From the NCBI RefSeq assembly GCF_019703515.2, contig NC_059365.1, forward strand, positions 34,553,501-34,617,500: a stretch of DNA of 64,000 nt. The letters run 5' to 3'. This DNA is from Myxocyprinus asiaticus. Lineage: Eukaryota; Chordata; Actinopteri; Cypriniformes; Catostomidae. The notes beneath the pieces were generated by a model, which ran no database searches, was not told the origin of the DNA, and worked only from the letters and a program-made list of their open reading frames with translations. Both the position numbers and the translations under genes were made by a program. Below, one piece after another: positions 12,368 to 22,530 of this stretch (its first letter is position 1; the number at the start of each line of letters is the position of its first letter).

Positions 12368-12618
12368 AAAGACGCGTCTTTAAAAAGACGTTCTTTGTGT
12401 GCGCTCTTTTAGAGAAATATATACTCTTTTAGAGGGGAAAAATGCTCTTTCAGAAAATATACTCTCTAGTTTTTCTGCCGAAGCGCCCAGGGGCGTTCTC
12501 TGCAGTGCACCAGTGCAGAGGAGGGAGAAGCCGCTGAAATGCGCCGTCAGATCCAGCAGGTGAATGAACAGTAGTATTCAGCTCAATGAGCATGACCGTT
12601 CGGCTCCGAAGAGAAAAT

Positions 12619-12774
12619 CTGAATGAGTGGTTGCATACCAGCTCCTTTTATACCCGTATGTTCGGGGGAGTGGCATGCAAATACCACTCGCCAATTTTCA
12701 TTGGCCTTTTATCAAAGACCAGAGGTGTCTCGGGCTCCCAAGAGTGACCCCTAGTGTCACTACATCGACACCAA
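12619..12774. repeat. DIRS inverted terminal repeat, 5' side
   Basis: It is identical in inverted orientation to 6480-6635. It lies upstream of gag in the element's orientation. The outer extension 12775-12800 ends in GATAGGGAAC, the terminal word that is also copied into the ICR. Confidence 0.95.
12644..12653 (-). promoter_or_regulatory. TATA-like box in the DIRS 5' ITR
   Basis: GTATAAAAGG on the minus strand sits about 280 bp upstream of the gag start region, inside the ITR. The identical word in the opposite ITR (6601-6610) points into the element from the other side. A promoter role is inferred from position and sequence only. Confidence 0.55.
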
Positions 12775-12800
12775 CGTCGAGTGAGTGACAGATAGGGAAC

Positions 12801-13682
12801 CAATGTTACATAAGTAAAGCATTTTTATAGTTGTATTTACAAAAACACAAGCAATAATTAACACAATTCATAATGTAATAGTTAGGAGAATTGGCTTAAT
12901 AAATCCATAGGTTTGTAATAATAAAATAAGTTAATTAGTAGTAATATTATTTATATAGAAATCATAAACATTAAATCAGTAAACATTAATTATGAGTTAA
13001 CATTAGAACCATAAGTAAGATTAATAAACATGCAAAAAACTAAGTAAAAATTACCTCTGGGGCAGATACAGAATCATTTTGTTGCCACTGGTCTGACAAA
13101 CTGAGTGAGGTCTTTTGGATTCAACAAAATAAACAAAACTTCACTTCAGTCATCTCCATGTCATCAATTTGAAGTCGGCTGTCTGCACTCTCTGAGGGGT
13201 CTGGACACCATATGAAAGATCAGGTTGTGGATGGATGTGCTGATCCCTGTAAGTATGAAAACATTTAATAGACCTGCTGTCAGTAGGCAGAGTAATTAAA
13301 AACAAAGAAATTGGTATCTCTCTAAATTACATTTTAAAACTTAAATGAATAGAAGTGTTGTGTTTTATCTGTATGAATATGGTCAAACTAGTAATGCTGC
13401 ACTCCAGAGCTACTACAAACAGAAATTCAACTTTAATAAGTATCATAGAAAACTTGATGCAATGCAAAATATTGAGAATTAATAGAAAAATATGTATCTT
13501 TTATGACATTGTTTATGTCATTGCTTTGAAGTCAAATGTCCCCTTTGACTTTCAGTTCTCATGGCTCTGATGATGTTGATATAAAGAACTTCAGAAGTGC
13601 TCTGAGTTAGGGGAAGGTCTTTGCTAAAAACTCATGTTAAATTAATATGGCATCTTCAATAATAATTAAAAAAAAGTACAAA
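12801..13682. other. AT-rich stretch with no recognised gene
   Basis: I see no coding motif and no clear repeat termini between the DIRS and Tc1-like elements. The short open frames have no recognisable domains. Confidence 0.5.
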
Positions 13683-15310
13683 CAGTTGTGCTCAAAAGTT
13701 TGCATACCCTTGGAGAATTGGCAATATATGTACCATTTTTAAATAAAACATGAGTGAGCAGTCAAAACACATTTATTTTATTTCTTATGGGATTCATATT
13801 CAATTGTAGGTTATAACAGAATGGCACAATCATAAAACAAAACATGGCAACAAAGAAAAAAATGAAATGACCCCTGTTCAAAAGTCTGCATACCCTTAGT
13901 TCTTAATAATGTGTATTGCCCCCTTTAGCATCAATGACAGCATGCAGTCTTTTGTAATAGTTGTCTATGAGGCCCCAAATTCTTGCAGGTGGTATAGCTG
14001 CCCATTCGTCTTGGCAAAATGCCTCCAGGTCATGCAAAGTCTTTGGTCGTCTTGCATGAACCACACATTTGAGATCTCCCCAGAGTGGCTCGATGATATT
14101 AAGCTCAGGATACTGTGATGGCCACTCCAGAACCTTCACCTTTTTCTGCTGTAACCACTAAAGGGTCAACTTGGCCTTGTGCTTAGGGTCATTGTCATGC
14201 TGGAAAATCCAAAAGCGTCCCATGCGCAGCTTTCGTGCAGAAGAATGCAAATTGTCTGCCAGTATTTTGTGATAACATGCTGCATTCATCTTGCCATCAA
14301 TTTTCACAAGATTCCCCGTTCCTTTAGAGCTCACACACCCCCAAAACATCAGTGAGCCACCACCATGCTTCACAGTGGGGATGGAATTCTTTTCATTATA
14401 GGCCTTGTTGACCTCTCTCCAAACATAGCGCTTATAGTTGTGACCATAAAGCTCTATTTTGGTTTCGTCACTCCAAATTACAGTGTGCCAGAAGCTGTGA
14501 GGCGTGTCAATGTGTTGTCGGGCATATTGTAACCGGGCTTTTTTGTGGCATTTGCACATTAAAGGCTTCTTTCTGGCAACTCGGCCATGCAGCTCATTTT
14601 TGTTCAAGTATCGTCGTATTGTGCTCCTTGAAGCAACCACACCATCTTTTTCCAGAGCAGCCTGTATTTCTCCTGAGGTTACCTGTGGGTTTTTCTTTGT
14701 ATCCTGAACAATTCTTCTGGCAGTTGTGGCTGAAATCTTTCTTGGTCTGCCTGACCTTGGCTTGGTATCAAAAGATCCCTGAATTTTCCACTTCTTAATA
14801 AGTGATTGAACAGTACTGACTGGCATTTTCAAGGCTTTGGATATCTTTTTATATCCTCTTCCATCTTTATAAAGTCCCATTACCTTGTTACGCAGGTCTT
14901 TTGACAGTTCTTTTCTGCTCCCCATGGCTCAGCATCTAGCCTGCTCAGTGCATCCATGTGAGAGCTAACAAACTCATTGGCTATTTATACACAGGCACTA
15001 ATTGCAATTTAAAAAGCCACAGGTGTGGGAAATTAACCTTTAATTGCCATTTAAACCTGTGTGTGTCACCTTGTGTGTCTGTAACAAGGCCAAACATTCA
15101 AGGGTATGTAAACTTTTGATTAGGGCCATTTGGGTGATTTCTGTTATCATTATGATTTAAAATGGAGCCAAACAACTATGTGATGATAAATGGCTTCATA
15201 TGATCATTATCCTTAAATAAAAGACAGTTTCTTTGATCAGTCATATTTTCAAAATCAATGCCAAAATTTCACATTTTATGCCAGGGTATGCAAACTTTTG
15301 AGCACAACTG
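13683..15310 (-). mobile_element. Tc1-like transposon with IR/DR-type ends
   Basis: The ends are inverted repeats starting CAGTTGTGCTC. The right end is followed by TA (15311-15312). On the left, TA lies a few bases away (TACAAA precedes the repeat), so the left boundary has a small rearrangement or is set a few bases off. Each end has two copies of a transposase-site-like word of about 22 bp. The outer copies lie at 13689-13710 and 15281-15304, and the inner ones at 13875-13897 and 15099-15120. That is the IR/DR arrangement known from the Sleeping Beauty type of fish Tc1 elements. The 1.63-kb length is normal for a full-length copy. Confidence 0.93.
13903..14925 (-). pseudogene. Tc1-like transposase with one in-frame stop
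   Basis: The enzyme would cut and paste the 13683-15310 element at TA sites in the nucleus. Reading starts at 14925 (MGSRKELSKD). An N-terminal paired-like pair of helix-turn-helix domains follows, with an RSGRPRK linker at residues 57-63. The DDE catalytic domain comes next. The catalytic acids are all present: Asp153 in WSDETK, Asp244 in HDNDPKHK and Glu279 in NIIEPLW, with the normal 34-residue D-to-E spacing. A TAG codon at 14158-14160 (codon 256) is the only stop before the natural end at 13903. It falls between the second and third catalytic residues, so the product is truncated. Total length is 340 codons, as usual for the family. Some motif positions differ from common versions (for example Ile where NPIE is usual). 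Confidence 0.93.
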
Positions 15311-15572
15311 TAATTATCATATTTTTGTCCATGGCAATAAAACTACAGACACCAAATACAAGTTGAGAAACTGAAACATTTCCATCACTTCCTCTCTTGA
15401 CATATTCACACTCTTGAATAGAGCTTGATTAATTTCTTTATATTAGTGCAGTTGGATTAATTCAATGCTGTGATGTGCTCCTGGAAACTTTAAAAAAAAT
15501 GTTCCCCATGTTTTCTAGATGCATAGAAAATTAAAATATAACATAACCTGGTATCAGGATTACTATTCAATC

Positions 15573-15671
15573 CAGTGATGTAGTAGTGTCTGAAGAGGTG
15601 GGCATAGTCTGAAGACTAGCAGGGGTGCAATAACATACAGTATTTTCACAAAGTTTAATTGTATAAGTTAA

Positions 15672-15761
<90 letters not shown>

Positions 15762-16021
15762 CGGACTGTCTGTCTTGCCCGTGGCATCAGTTGCTCTCCT
15801 GCTGCTGTGTATACGTGTATACCTTTTTTTTTTTTTTTTTTTTAAATCAACAGTGCTGCAGCATCGCATTAGTAGACTGAAAAAGTTCTGGGTAAAAAGC
15901 CTACTCGTTGTTCTGGTGGCTATATGTATTATCACTTATTTTATGTGGGCATACGCAAAATCCCAAGAAAGATAGGTGGGCATATGGCATATGCCTGCGT
16001 ATGCCCTAAACTACACTACTG
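15573..16021. mobile_element. hAT-like MITE
   Basis: The element starts CAGTGATGTAGTAGTGT and ends ACTACACTACTG, giving imperfect inverted repeats. It is flanked by a perfect 8-bp duplication (ATTCAATC at 15565-15572 and 16022-16029). At 449 bp it has no room for a transposase. The interior holds a TA/TG microsatellite and a poly-T run. The 3' part has repeated CATATGCC/TATGCCC words. Confidence 0.88.
15676..15760. repeat. (TA)n then (TG)n microsatellite
   Basis: A long uninterrupted TA tract switches to a short TG tract. It lies inside the hAT-like MITE and is probably highly length-variable. Confidence 0.97.
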
Positions 16022-16768
16022 ATTCAATCCACAGCAGAGATTTTAGTGATTCAAATTTGAAATTACTTTCCTCCTGGTGGAGAATATTGCAAGCCTAGAC
16101 GAAACAGTTTTGTCGACATTTATACTTTGTGCTTGCTGAAATAAACGTGTAAGTCATAAATGACAAGGAGTTAGGTCAAAAAAATTTAAAATGACATAAA
16201 ATTAATCAACAAATTAATTTATTTCACTTACCAGGGTAATAGAGAATATCATAGACTGTATATTAATACTAAGATAAACATGTCATCTAAAAGAAACATG
16301 TCACGAAAAAGGTGTCACCACAAAATCATTCAAGATCGTTAATTTAACCTTGATAAGTTAAAAATTCCACCTACGGTTAGTAAGGGACTGTCTGAAAGTT
16401 CCACACATTGAGCTAAAATGTGCTATAACTGTGGAGGGTGTGGTAAGGGACCATATGAAAACGTCAGCCAGCTAAACGGCTGAGAACTGATAAGTGAGCT
16501 GCTGATACCATGAGCATGCATGTACACATTTAAAAAGGGGGTGAAATGCATGTTTCTAATGTATTTTGCAGAATAGAAGGAAGTATAACAACAAATAAAA
16601 CATACTGAAAATATGTTTATGACTCGATGGATAAGAGTTTTACCAATGTATGTTGATCCAGTCGCAAGTTCTCGAGGTAACAGTACACTGAACTGGGAAC
16701 CGTCTCTCAACATGTCCGAAATGCAGAGAACTGATGAGTGAGCGGCTAAGACTATGAGTATGCGTGTA
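16022..16768. other. Stretch with no recognised gene
   Basis: No coding motif is seen. A short segment near 16536-16610 (a GGGGG-GAAATG word, then AATAAAACATACTG) resembles 22540-22580 on the far side of the split repeat. This suggests an old local duplication or shared repeat. Confidence 0.45.
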
Positions 16769-17271
16769 CTGAGGATAGGGATGTGCCTGAAGCCGAATAC
16801 CTTATTCTGAAAAAGGCACAAATAACGACTTCAAAACGAATAACAGATTCATCCAAATAATATAAAAAAATATTTGTATTACTGATTATCCAAGAAGCAC
16901 AAGGATAAAGTGACATTTTAAATAAAAATATCCAAAATTACAATGACTTTATGAATCTGTGCAGCCAATATTTCTAAAGTGTAAACCTTATGAATGAACA
17001 TGTGCATGGTGTGATTTCAGATCGGACAGGCGCGGTCTCGACTCCGTTTGCAGTATCTGTAAAATGTGAGCTTATCAAGTGTAACATTAATATACGACAT
17101 CATATACACTTTCCACTTCTTGAAATGTCTATGTTAATGTATCACACAATTCACACATAATGATTCCCATGTATTTATTTATAGCCTAAACCTGAGCGCA
17201 ATGTTAAATTCCTGACCTGAAGTGATGATTTCATGTCGGAGCCTGTCTATCCATCTTTTAAAGTTGACCAC

Positions 17272-17634
17272 TGTGATAGTTTCTAAGTTTGTGAGCAATG
17301 GAGGAGTAAGGAGACAATGAAACAAGTTCAAGGTCTGTTTATTTTTGGTCCCGTTGCACACTCTTAGTCTTCGGACACTCCACTCCAGTGGATAAACTCT
17401 CATACACATAAACTCAAACTCTCATACACTCTTTAGATTCTTTGATAATGTTGGCTTCTCAGGTACTACACTTGTGTCACTCTCTCTCTCCCACACTGAT
17501 GCTCTGGCGTGCCTTATTAGGTCTCCCTCCGCCATCACTGAGAGACAGGTGTTAGAGTAATCACAACCCAGGTGACGAGCCTAACCACTCTCCCTCTCCC
17601 GCAGACAGACACATGAACATGCCCCCATGCCACA
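17272..17634 (-). repeat. 3' LTR of the Gmr1-like element
   Basis: It aligns with 21262-21609 over nearly its whole length but with several small indels and substitutions (363 against 348 bp). This points to an insertion of some age. A G-rich word (GTGGGGG on the minus strand, about 17636-17642) just inside could be a degenerate polypurine tract. Confidence 0.9.
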
Positions 17635-17818
17635 TACCCCCACTGCCGACTCAGGCCGGGGCAACATCTGGCCTGCCTACTTCCCCCCCATTTCTGGAGA
17701 GAAAGTCAGCCACAACCATCTGCGCCCCCAGTCTGTGGACCACCTCGAATTTAAAGGGCTGAAGAGCCAGATACCAATGGGTGATCCGCGCGTTAGTATC
17801 CTTCATGCGGTGGAGCCA

Positions 17819-18043
17819 TTACAGAGGAGCATGATCGGAACAGAGGGTGAAGGCCCACCCCAGCAGGTAGTAGCAGATGGTAAGAACAGCCCATTTAATC
17901 ACAAGACACTCCTTCTCGATGGTACTGTACTTTGTCTCCCTGAAGGAGAGCTTGCGACTAATAAACAGTACCGTCCGCTCCTCCCCTCCCACCTCCTGCG
18001 AGAACACCGCTCCCAGCCCCCAGTCAGATGAATCCGTCTGCAA
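17819..18043 (-). pseudogene. RNase H domain of the Gmr1-like element
   Basis: The frame opens with QTDSSDWGLGAVFSQ, whose first aspartate (about 18034) is the usual RNase H catalytic start. It continues through ISRKLSFRETKYSTIEKECL and ends near CSDHAPL. It would degrade the RNA strand of the RNA-DNA hybrid. It is the last recognisable domain of pol and lies just before the 3' LTR. Confidence 0.85.
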
Positions 18044-18064
18044 AATAAAGGGGCGAGAGAGAAG

Positions 18065-18990
18065 TCAGGAGCATGTAGAAGCTGCGGACTTTACTTTCAG
18101 GAAAGCCTGTTGGCACGACTCTGTCCACTGGACCGGATTGTGGGCCCCCTTTTTAGTAAGGTCAGTCAGTGGGCTGGTGACATCAGAATAACTAGGCACA
18201 AACCTCCAGTAGTAGCCAGCCAGCCCCAAAAACTGCCATACCTCCTTTTTGGTTTTGGGCGTCGGGCAGGCTGTGATCGCTGCGGTTTTGTTAACCTGTG
18301 GGCGCACCTGTGGAACCCCAGATACCTAACTTCCACCCACACAATTGCTCACTTCTGGTTGGCCATGAGTCCCGCCTGTCGCAGCACTCTCAGGACAGCC
18401 CTCAGATGTTGCATATGCCGCCAGTCATTACTATAAATGATAATATCATCTAAATATACAGCGGCAAAATGTCGTATGTGGTCTGAGGATCTTGTCCATG
18501 AGACGCTGAAATGTGGCCGGGGCCCCGAACAAACCGAACGGAAATGTCACGAATTGGTGTAATCCGAACGGTGTGGAAAAAGCAATGTTTCATTGGGAAA
18601 TTGGAGTGAAAGGGATCTGCCAATAACCCTTTGTTATGTCCAGCATAGAGTAAAATTGAGCCGCGACCAACCGATCGAGTAACTCGTCAATTTGTGGCAT
18701 TGGATAAGCGTCAAATTTGGACACTGTGTTCACTTTCCAGTAAGCAACACAGAACCGAGCCATCTCACTTCAGTACCAGAACTACCGGGCTGGCCCAATC
18801 ACTGTGCAACTTGTATTATGTCCATCTCAAGCATTGCCTCTAATTCTTCCTGAACAACCTTTTTCTTGTGTTCAGGAAGATGATATAGGTGACTACGAAC
18901 CACCACCCCCGGGGTGGTCTCAAGATAGTGCTCTACAAGGTTTGTGAGACCAGGAAGGGGTGAAAACACGTCCGCGAATTCCACTTGCAA
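18065..18990 (-). pseudogene. Reverse transcriptase of the Gmr1-like element, frame-broken
   Basis: It starts near 18990 with FADVFSPLPG and a YHLPEHKKKVV-like segment. FDAYPMPQIDELLDRL and DITKGYWQIPF follow, then a stop near 18582. The catalytic YLDD is at 18456-18445, followed by IIIYSND, in a different frame from the preceding [15 protein letters not shown]. The thumb/connection begins about 18307 (KKEVWQFLGLAGYYWRFVPSY). These are gypsy-type RT words. The stop and at least one frameshift make it non-functional. Confidence 0.85.
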
Positions 18991-19908
18991 CTGGGAAATG
19001 TCTGTAAGCTGCGACGGTGAGAGGTGGTCTCCACAAGGTGAATGAATTTGGTTTGTGAGTCACTTCCGGCCCGAGCTCCACCCTCTCCGGAACTGCCATC
19101 TCCAAGGCTACAGGCACCGCCTCCCTCCATGGTTTGAGGAGGTTGAGGTGGTACATTTGATGTGCCCCTCCCCTATCCTTCGCCTAACCTCATAATCGAA
19201 ATCTCCCACTTGTCATGTGACCTCAAAGGGTACTTGTCACTTGGTGAGTAATTTGGAGCTTCTCCCCATGCGAATTCACATAGTTGAGTGCTCCTATTGT
19301 ACAGTCAGCGTTGCCATTCCTTTGGAATCCCCACTCAGGAGATAATTTTGAACAGTGCCTCTGCAACACTACGTGCTGAGATGTTTCTTAGAGGCACTGC
19401 TTCCGGATATCGCATTGCGTAGTCCACTAGAACTAATACAAAGCGATGGCCACGTGCAGTCTGTTCTAATGGCACAACGAGGTCCATGCCAATTCTCTTT
19501 AAGGGGACCTCGATCAATGGCAGAGGGCGCAATGGTGCTTTTGGGGTGGCCGGTGGATTCACCAACTGACATTCACGGTATGTCGTACACCATTTGCGTA
19601 CGTCACCGTGACTGCTCAACCATTGGGTTATAGTAAGCCACCTGGAAGAGTGTTTCCCGATGGCTCTTTGGTACTAATAGCTGTGTTGTATTTTCTTTGG
19701 TCTGAGTGACCTGCATCACTCGATACAACCGCTCTTTAATAATGGAAATGTACAGATATGTGAGCGTGACATTAGGCTGGAGCTGTTGACCATCACTTAC
19801 TTTCACCTGGTCAAAGGCATGCATGAGGGACTCGTCACGTGTCTGCTCCAGAGGGAAATCCCCCTCAGGGAAGCCCGAGTATGGAAATTTCCTCGTCCGC
19901 ATCATCAT
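18920..19908 (-). pseudogene. Integrase of the Gmr1-like element, internally deleted
   Basis: A leader (19908-19603) ends in the histidine half of the zinc finger. The cysteine half is in KWCTTYRECQL (about 19589 and 19571). The core begins with IGMDLVVPLE, whose aspartate (about 19484) is the first catalytic residue. It runs on through VLVDYAMRYPEAVPL to about 19335. Only about 180 bp separate this from the C-terminal YHLNLLKPW motif near 19156. That is far too little for the rest of the core, so the second Asp and the Glu are missing. The gene lies upstream of RT, the reverse of standard gypsy order. Confidence 0.83.
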
Positions 19909-20314
19909 GACGCAGAGCAGACATTGACGGCCTCGGAACCGTCTCTCCAGCCATCACTCTATGCATTTTTCCCCTGAATCGTATCTCAATGGTAACCACA
20001 AGATACTTGTGAATGTCACCATGCACACACCTCACCCATTTATTCTTACCCAATGCTCTGCCTTGCACCAATTGTTTGTGGATAGATGTTTGGGAACAAC
20101 CCGAATCCACCAAAGCTTGATGTGTATCCCCTTTTACTCTTACTGGTAGCCGATACACCCCTGCCCAATTGGAAGTGGCCTGCGGAGCGTCGGGATCCGG
20201 ATCAGTGTCCCCACCTCCATCACCGGACATTGATCCTGGCAGTGCCCGGCTTCCCCACAGCTCCAACAAGGCGGCCCAGGATTTCCTTCCACACTCATGG
20301 GGCGATCTCGCCAA
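19865..20314 (-). pseudogene. Retropepsin-like protease of the Gmr1-like element
   Basis: The active-site word ALVDSGCSQTSIH is present, with the catalytic aspartate at about 20107. It is preceded by YRLPVRVKGDTHQ, a typical retropepsin N-terminal strand. It would cleave the polyprotein. Its frame differs from that of the zinc knuckle just upstream, so a frameshift of decay or a natural frame change separates gag from pol. The stretch before residue 40 reads the gag region out of frame. Confidence 0.8.
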
Positions 20315-21226
20315 CCTGGGGGGGAGAGCGGAGGGAGACAGGGGGAGTAGGAGGGACAGACAAGGGGAGGGGTCCCCTGGACCGGGGAAGGGGTTTGGGC
20401 GGGGCTCCTCCCCACTTCCGGAGAGCCAGAACTTGGCGGGACTGGGAGGGATGGGGGGGGGGAATTAGACACAGGGGGTGGAGAGAGAGAAGACAGAGAA
20501 GAGGGATTAGAGAACAACACTGCTTTGCAGCCTCCTGGAAACACCGCCATGTAGTCCTCTGCCAGCTGAACGACCTCTTCCAGCGACGCCGGTGGTGGTA
20601 CTGGACCCATTTGGACATTCCTCGAGGAAGCTGGGAGATGAACTGCTCCAGTACCACCAGATCAACGACTTCCACGGCGCCGCAGGTTCCCTCTGCCAGC
20701 AACTATTTATGGCAGGCATCCCGAAGCTGTTGGGCAAAAGCGAACGGGCGGCCATGCTTCCCGAAGCTCAGGGACCTGAAGAGCTGATGACTCTGCTCGG
20801 GGCTACAACCAACCCGTTGCTGGATGGCTTTTCTCAAATGCTGGTAGCTAAGGAGGCTGGTGGCGGGAAGTTGCTGTGCCACTAGCTGCGGCTCCCCGGA
20901 GAGTAAGGGCAATAAGTGGCCCGCCTACTAGTTGGGAGGTCAATTACATACCTCGGCCGTTTTTTCAAACAAATTGAGGAAGGCCTCTGGGTTGTCATTT
21001 GGCCCCATCTTCATCAGGGTCACGGGTTGGGTGGGCTCCGGGGGGGGGGGTCGCAGCGCCAGCGATCAGGCTCCGGGAACACCTGCCTGTCCTCCACTTG
21101 TGCCTAGAGCAGGACTTGGAAATGCTGTTCCTGCTCCAGGCGTACCTTCATGAGGGCTTGATGTTGGCTTTGTTGTATGCTGGCGAGGGTCTTGAAAACT
21201 TAGCCCAGCGGTGAGGACTCCATAAT
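20140..21226 (-). pseudogene. Gag of the Gmr1-like element, frame-broken
   Basis: A start-like ATG lies near 21226 (MESSPLG). Stops follow within about ten codons and near 21110. PLLSGEPQLVAQQLP appears at 20912 down. A segment with VVLEQFISQLPRG follows in another frame, then ASLEEVVQLAEDYM (from 20610). The zinc knuckle CWSCGEAGHCQDQC (CX2CX4HX4C) is at 20268-20227. The last part is proline- and serine-rich. It would form the particle and bind RNA. Several frame breaks are present. Confidence 0.8.
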
Positions 21227-21261
21227 GGCGTTCTCCTCCAAAGCCGGGTTTTTGGCACCAC

Positions 21262-21609
21262 TGTGATAGTTTCTGATCACAGTTCGTGGCCAATGGAGGA
21301 GTCAGGAGACAATAAAACGGGTTCAAGTTCCCGTTGCACACTCTTAATCTTAGGACACTCCACTCCAGTGTAAACGAATATAAACTCTCATACACTCTTT
21401 GGATTCTTTGATAATGTAGACTTCTCAGGTACTACACTCTTGTGTCGCTCTTTCTCTCTCCCACACTGACGATCTGGCGTGCCTTATCAGGTCTCCCTCC
21501 TATCACTATAATGAGAGACAGGTGTTAGAGTAATCTCAACCCAGGTGACGAGCCTTACCACTCACCCTCTCCCGCAGACAGACACATGGTCACACTCCCC
21601 CATGCCACA
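21262..21609 (-). repeat. 5' LTR of the Gmr1-like element
   Basis: It matches the 3' LTR at 17272-17634. Next to its inner edge, TGGTGCC on the minus strand (21261-21255) fits the 3' CCA-end complement of a tRNA. The specific tRNA is not assigned. Confidence 0.88.
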
Positions 21610-21837
21610 ACCACATTTATATCCACATCAGCTATTAAGATATTAACTGGTTAAGACTTTATCCCCCAAAAAGGTTAAAATGCTCCATAAAGGTTTAAAT
21701 GCTCCATAGAGTATTCATCTATTAGGAATATTCCTATATACTATATCCTTATATTAAACAAAGAAACTAAAACTCCGTCTTTGTTTTCTTCTTCTTTAAA
21801 CTGTGTTAAATTTGAAAATGTTAAGTGTTCTTGAATT

Positions 21838-21863
21838 CTGGTAAGGCGCTATATAAACGTAAC

Positions 21864-21900
<37 letters not shown>

Positions 21901-21902
21901 TA
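21838..21902 (+). repeat. LINE 3'-tail-like sequence with (ATT)n
   Basis: GGCGCTATATAAACGTAACT followed by an ATT microsatellite is the usual end of L2-like LINE tails in fish. No coding part is attached. Confidence 0.6.
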
Positions 21903-22214
21903 ACTAAATAATGGTGTCCTTTCGTAAAAATTCCTGATAGACTTACAGGACATTCACCTGTTTGTAGGCTATATTGATTTTATTTTAATTTATTTTAATG
22001 TTTGAATTTGTATCTATTATTTACTGCAAAATGTGTGCTTGACATTTCACATTTTGCTTGATACCTCCTCCTCCAGAATAATGTTGTTATACACGCACAG
22101 ACAAATGAAAATATTGTTTCATGGAGATATTAATATCAGAAATACCAGACAAAACCAAAGTTAACAACATATTCCACAGTTAATGTAGCCTACAAATTCA
22201 GCTTCATCTGGTAA

Positions 22215-22300
22215 GAAATAATAATAATAATAATAATAATATTTTAAAATAATAATTGTATAATAATAATAATAATAATAATGATTATTATTATTAGGCT
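22215..22300. repeat. (AAT)n / (ATT)n microsatellite
   Basis: Two AAT tracts and a short ATT tract lie within the split repeat. The inverted copy near 53330 shows a shorter version. Confidence 0.9.
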
Positions 22301-22530
22301 ATTATTATGTAAAGTCATATGCAAAGCATGTTTTATTAACAGAAACTATAAATGTAAGAATAGCACTTAAAAATGGATGTTTCATTTAGTTTTGACGCAC
22401 TTTCGGTTTAAGCCCCACCCACACCCAGTTCTATCCGAATACAGAGACAGATACAGATAATTTTGTCATATGAACAGATACAGATACAAATACAGATAAT
22501 GGCTTCACTGCATGCCACTAATTGAGGACA

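Larger units (their letters stand above)
6431..12800 (-). mobile_element. DIRS-type tyrosine-recombinase retrotransposon, near full length
   Basis: The element reads 5' to 3' from 12800 down to 6431. It has inverted terminal repeats instead of LTRs (12619-12774 and 6480-6635, identical over 156 bp). Unique outer extensions lie beyond each ITR, and an internal complementary region lies near its 3' end (6705-6813). Coding order on the minus strand is gag-like protein, reverse transcriptase with RNase H, then tyrosine recombinase, as in DIRS elements. No target duplication is seen, as expected for recombinase-mediated insertion. The boundaries were set from the ICR, which records the joined ends of the circular form. 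All three reading frames are interrupted, so this copy cannot make intact proteins. Confidence 0.93.
17272..21609 (-). mobile_element. Gmr1-like LTR retrotransposon (Ty3/gypsy group)
   Basis: Two direct LTRs (17272-17634 and 21262-21609) flank an interior coding on the minus strand. Both start TGTGATAGTTTC and end ATGCCACA on the plus strand. The target duplication is ACCAC at 17267-17271 and 21610-21614. A primer-binding-like TGGTGCC abuts the 5' LTR at 21261. Domain order down the minus strand is gag with zinc knuckle, protease, integrase, reverse transcriptase, RNase H. Integrase before RT is the copia order, yet the RT and integrase words are gypsy-like. That combination defines the Gmr1 group of deuterostome elements. 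The copy is inactive: frames are broken and the integrase has lost its core. Confidence 0.88.
16769..22525 (+). repeat. Older interspersed repeat split by an LTR retrotransposon
   Basis: The part after the LTR element (about 21985-22525) matches 53101-53640 in inverted orientation over about 540 bp. Shared words include ACATATTCCACAGTTAATGT and CCGAATACAGAGACAGATAC. Both copies end in GATAC/GATAA repeats and ATGGCTT. The part before the insertion (16769-17271) begins GGGATGTGCCTGAAGCCGAA. No coding domain was recognised. Superfamily and true left boundary are uncertain. Confidence 0.6.

Noticed and set aside
6431..12800. LTR retrotransposon or endogenous retrovirus for the 6.4-kb element
   Set aside because: The terminal repeats are inverted rather than direct, there is no target duplication, no protease or DDE integrase is present, and a tyrosine recombinase and ICR are found.
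15567..15935. Open frame with long (Tyr-Ile)n
   Set aside because: It is simply a translation of the TA/TG microsatellite inside a MITE.
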